DNA from: Bacteroidia bacterium
GTDB taxonomy: Bacteria; Bacteroidota; Bacteroidia; Bacteroidales; UBA932
Length of the DNA: 34,961 nucleotides
Assembly (NCBI GenBank): GCA_030537315.1
Contig: JAUNNZ010000024.1
Location: 1 to 34,961, forward strand
Reading direction: 5' to 3'
The position numbers and the translations under genes are program-made. A model generated the notes under the pieces. It searched no databases. It was not told where the DNA came from and was given only the letters and a program-made list of their open reading frames with translations. Positions 32,331 through 34,961 of the stretch are shown here, one piece after another; within the stretch, counting starts at the first letter, position 1, and each line of letters opens with the position of its first letter.

Positions 32331-32425
32331 TGAACCGCGCACCTTTTGGTCCGGTCGCACTTTTGGCGATATTTGCGACCACCCAATATTTCCATACAGG
32401 GGGTAGTCACGTTTTCGGCTGTTTT

Positions 32426-32467
32426 TGCTACTCCTCCCTAGAATTTCTGGGGAGGAGCAGCATTTTT
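32426..32467 (+). terminator. terminator after the cinA-like gene
   Basis: TGCTACTCCTCCC (32426-32438) pairs with GGGAGGAGCAGCA (32450-32462) over 13 bp with one mismatch, followed by TTTTT (32463-32467). Confidence 0.85.
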
Positions 32468-32504
32468 GGCATTATATGCAACAGATATCCGCTGTTTCAG
32501 GCTG

Positions 32505-32526
32505 AAAAAATAGCGAATATGCTATT
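32505..32526 (-). terminator. terminator of the PAS hybrid kinase gene
   Basis: On the minus strand AATAGC (32526-32521) and GCTATT (32514-32509) form a 6-bp stem with a 6-nt loop, continued by a run of T (to 32505). It begins 11 nt after the kinase stop. Confidence 0.7.
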
Positions 32527-32536
32527 AGTCCAACTG

Positions 32537-34939
32537 CTAAAGCAACCTGCCTAAGATATCCTTCAGCCGGTTGATGTCGACAGGCTTTGCAAGATGATCA
32601 TCCATTCCGGCATCAATGGCCGCCTGGCGGTCTTCAGCGAAGGCGTTGGCGGTCATAGCGATGATAGGAATCTTTGAGATATCCGTACCAAGGGCGCGTA
32701 TCATACGCGTGGCCGTATAGCCGTCCATCCGAGGCATCTGGACATCCATAATGACGGCATCGTAGTCCCCCGCTTTCGCGGCGGTCATCATATCCACAGC
32801 AATGTCGCCATCGCTGGCGGAGACAACCTTGAAGCCGAATTCCTCCAGTATCACCGTTGATATCTCACGATTGAGTTCATTGTCCTCGACAAGCAGCAGC
32901 CGCCTGCCCCTGAAATCTATGCTCTCCTGATCGGACTGGGTGTCAGGAAGCCTGAAATTCTTTCCTTTCTGTATCTTGAACGGAAGGATAACGGTGAATT
33001 TCGACCCTTTCCCCTTCTCGCTCTCGCAGGAGATTGTGCCGCCCATCAGCTCAACAAGTTCCTTGCACATTGCAAGGCCGAGACCCGTGCCCTGAATGCC
33101 GCTGACCGTGGAGGACTTTTCGCGGGCAAAGCGGTCGAAAAGATTTTTCTGGAACTCCTCGCTTATACCGATGCCATTGTCTTCAACCGTGTACTTGTAC
33201 AGTCCAATGCCCTCGTTTTCGCAGCCGAGCTGTTCGCAACAGACCTTGACCCAACCGCCGCGCTGGGTATATTTTACGGCATTTGAGATCAGGTTGGACA
33301 GAACCCTTCCAAGTTGCTTGGAGTCATACCTGACATATTTGTTCCTGACATCCCCCACATCGAATGTGAGTTCCACTCCGGCATTCCTCGCGAGTTCATA
33401 CATCACAGTATCGACTTCGGAGAAAGTGTACATTATATTCCCCTGCTCTTCTACCAGGGAAACCTTTCCAGCTTCAATCCTGCTGATTTCAAGGACATTA
33501 TTGATAAGGTCAAGCAGCATTTCGCTTGAACGGCCAACCTTTTCAAGGCTGTCCCTGACCTTTGCGTCATCGTGACCGACCTCCCTGAGCGCGATGTTGT
33601 TGAATCCTATGATGGCATTGAGCGGAGTGCGCATATCGTGCGACATATTGTTCAGGAACACTGTCTTGGCACGGTTGGCCGACTCCGCGGATTCAAGCGC
33701 TTCCTTAAGTTTTTCGCTCTGCGCCTCAAGCTGTTCCTTCTGCTTTGCGACTTGTGCGGAAAGTTCAAGATGTGCGGCCTGGGCATCGTCTATGGTCATA
33801 TACGTCATAATGAACGTGCTCGGGACACCATTTTCACTGTCAAGAAGCTGGATGACACAGCGCCGCCACCTCTTCTCCGCACCTTCCAGAGGGTAGCAAT
33901 ACTCGATGCGGCTTTCTTTGGAAAGTGCCTCCATGATTTTGGAAGCGTCGCAGAACCCGCTGAAACCATCCCTGTAATCCGGATGGACACGTGCAGTATA
34001 TTCCCGGATTGTATCTGTATATATACCACCGGGGATATCACTGAAGCCGGATTCCGGGTTTCTGTAGAGAAAACGGAAATAATCCGCCTTCAGATCTACA
34101 AGGAACACCGAAGCATACTCCTTGTAGAGCTTTTCATCCACAAGTTTCTGCAGAATTTCCTTATCGTGGAGACGGATTGCCACGACGACCTTCTTGTCGG
34201 ACAGATACCTCACAAGTTCTTCACACCAGAGGCGGTGACCGGTCTCAATATCGATTATCCGGAATTCAACGGAGAAGGATTTCTCCATTTTCGCACGTTC
34301 GATGATTTTGGAAGCGTCATTGGCCTCCAGAAGCACCTCCCTGTCCGGTTCATAGACATATTTATTGGCAAACGTCCTGACCGATTCGCTGAAACGATCT
34401 GCCTCAGGTATTTCATATCTGCTTTCCGGCTTATGCTTGACTATTGAGAAGCTGTCATCTTCATCAAGCAACAGCACCGTATTGAACCTTCCGGCAAAAG
34501 AATCCAGCATCTGCTTGTTCTCACTGGCCACCTTTTCATCGAAATGGATGACTTCGGTGACATTCTGATGGACGCCTTCGATACGCGCACCCCTCGTGTA
34601 TTCCGGGTTGCGCACGCCGCCACAGCGGACTACCATTGTCCGCCCGTCCGGATGATGCCAAGGATACTGCACCTCCGCGTGCTCCCCCGCCATCATCTTG
34701 TTCACGGCATCCGCCACCAGTCCATAGGAACCTTCATCGATATTGTCGTACCAGGCGTGATATGTTTCTTCAGGAGAGACCTGATGCGTTAATCCAATGA
34801 GTCCGAGCATGACATCGTCAACGTACATTCTCGGGGCCTCGCCTTCGTCGAGCTCGAACGCCCACAGGCCGATATTGGCCTTGTTCAGGATGTCGGGAGA
34901 AATAGGGATGGCTCCCAACTTGTATTGGTGTAAAATCAT
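32537..34939 (-). CDS. cytoplasmic PAS-domain hybrid histidine kinase with C-terminal receiver
   Basis: 800 residues, no transmembrane helix. Two or three PAS-like sensor regions precede the kinase (about 20-130, with GEHAEVQYPWHHPDGR; about 150-255; about 275-385, with RIEYCYPLEGAEKRWRRC). A coiled coil (about 390-425) leads to HisKA with His434 in NNMSHDMRTPLNAIIGF. The ATPase has NLISNAVKYT (549-558), DNGIGIS (587-593) and GTGLGLAMCKEL (617-628). The receiver (about 680-800) has LLLVEDNELNREI, Asp732 in VIMDVQMPRMDGY and Lys785 in HLAKP. The in-frame stop just upstream of ATG 34939 shows the gene is complete. It closely resembles the kinase at 9804-11663 from HisKA on but has a soluble sensor. 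No HPt, output domain or partner regulator is nearby. Confidence 0.92.
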   Translation of the reverse strand: MILHQYKLGAIPISPDILNKANIGLWAFELDEGEAPRMYVDDVMLGLIGLTHQVSPEETYHAWYDNIDEGSYGLVADAVNKMMAGEHAEVQYPWHHPDGRTMVVRCGGVRNPEYTRGARIEGVHQNVTEVIHFDEKVASENKQMLDSFAGRFNTVLLLDEDDSFSIVKHKPESRYEIPEADRFSESVRTFANKYVYEPDREVLLEANDASKIIERAKMEKSFSVEFRIIDIETGHRLWCEELVRYLSDKKVVVAIRLHDKEILQKLVDEKLYKEYASVFLVDLKADYFRFLYRNPESGFSDIPGGIYTDTIREYTARVHPDYRDGFSGFCDASKIMEALSKESRIEYCYPLEGAEKRWRRCVIQLLDSENGVPSTFIMTYMTIDDAQAAHLELSAQVAKQKEQLEAQSEKLKEALESAESANRAKTVFLNNMSHDMRTPLNAIIGFNNIALREVGHDDAKVRDSLEKVGRSSEMLLDLINNVLEISRIEAGKVSLVEEQGNIMYTFSEVDTVMYELARNAGVELTFDVGDVRNKYVRYDSKQLGRVLSNLISNAVKYTQRGGWVKVCCEQLGCENEGIGLYKYTVEDNGIGISEEFQKNLFDRFAREKSSTVSGIQGTGLGLAMCKELVELMGGTISCESEKGKGSKFTVILPFKIQKGKNFRLPDTQSDQESIDFRGRRLLLVEDNELNREISTVILEEFGFKVVSASDGDIAVDMMTAAKAGDYDAVIMDVQMPRMDGYTATRMIRALGTDISKIPIIAMTANAFAEDRQAAIDAGMDDHLAKPVDINRLKDILGRLL

Positions 34940-34961
34940 TGAGTGTTATTTATGGGTAACC

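Noticed and set aside
32353-32380. GGTCGC/GCGACC inverted repeat after the cinA-like gene
   Set aside because: Six-base arms with a 16-nt loop and no T-run; the stronger hairpin at 32426-32462 explains termination.
32330-32554. 74-residue plus-strand frame after the cinA-like gene
   Set aside because: It starts at a GTG inside the cinA-like stop, covers two terminator hairpins and shows no recognisable domain.

Overview
The window looks like a chromosomal segment from a member of the Bacteroidales (phylum Bacteroidota). Its promoters follow the Bacteroidota pattern TAnnTTTG (with TTTG/TTG near -33), and start codons mostly lack Shine-Dalgarno sequences. Gene types fit as well: TlpA-like lipoproteins, type B L31, a DPP-IV-like S9 peptidase, GH95, DUF1343/NamZ, hybrid histidine kinases and the hisGDCBHAF-IE gene order. 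I cannot fix the genus from sequence alone.

Layout. (1) 1-2442: the right end of an IS5-family insertion sequence abuts a thioredoxin-fold gene that has lost its 5' part, followed by an intact thioredoxin-domain lipoprotein; this stretch is visibly AT-richer than its surroundings. (2) 2443-2724: a non-coding AT-rich gap with two related inverted repeats. (3) 2725-9580, minus strand: a complete, tightly overlapping histidine operon (hisG, D, C, B, H, A, F, IE) covering all ten steps from PRPP/ATP to histidine. It is preceded at 9606-9731 by a textbook attenuator: a 17-residue leader peptide with seven His codons, alternative pairings and an intrinsic terminator. (4) 9804-11663: a membrane hybrid histidine kinase diverging from his. 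(5) 11763-19093, mostly minus: a three-gene secreted/membrane protein operon with a DPP-IV-like peptidase, rpmE2, an esterase, a GH95 fucosidase lipoprotein and a DUF486 membrane protein. (6) 19148-21632, plus: glmM and a cytoplasmic NamZ-like gene, ended by a terminator that sits inside the 3' end of the convergent outer-membrane protein gene. (7) 21636-27724: two outer-membrane-type proteins, rarA, a CaCA antiporter, rlmD, and the mtnN-luxS pair that recycles S-adenosylhomocysteine and makes the AI-2 precursor. (8) 27773-32330, plus: queA with an acyltransferase, then an XRE regulator with a 23-bp palindrome over its own promoter, a dihydroorotate dehydrogenase-like protein that has lost its catalytic motifs, and a stand-alone CinA/PncC-type amidase. 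(9) 32537-34939, minus: a cytoplasmic PAS-containing hybrid histidine kinase.

Most of the window is housekeeping metabolism. The parts that most deserve a second look are the his attenuator; the XRE / degenerate DHODH / PncC cluster with its repeated TTTACAA sites; the NamZ-like protein without signal peptide coupled to glmM; the recurrent TAnnTTTG boxes only 4-8 nt from start codons, which imply leaderless mRNAs; and the IS insertion that gave a decapitated thioredoxin gene a new start codon.
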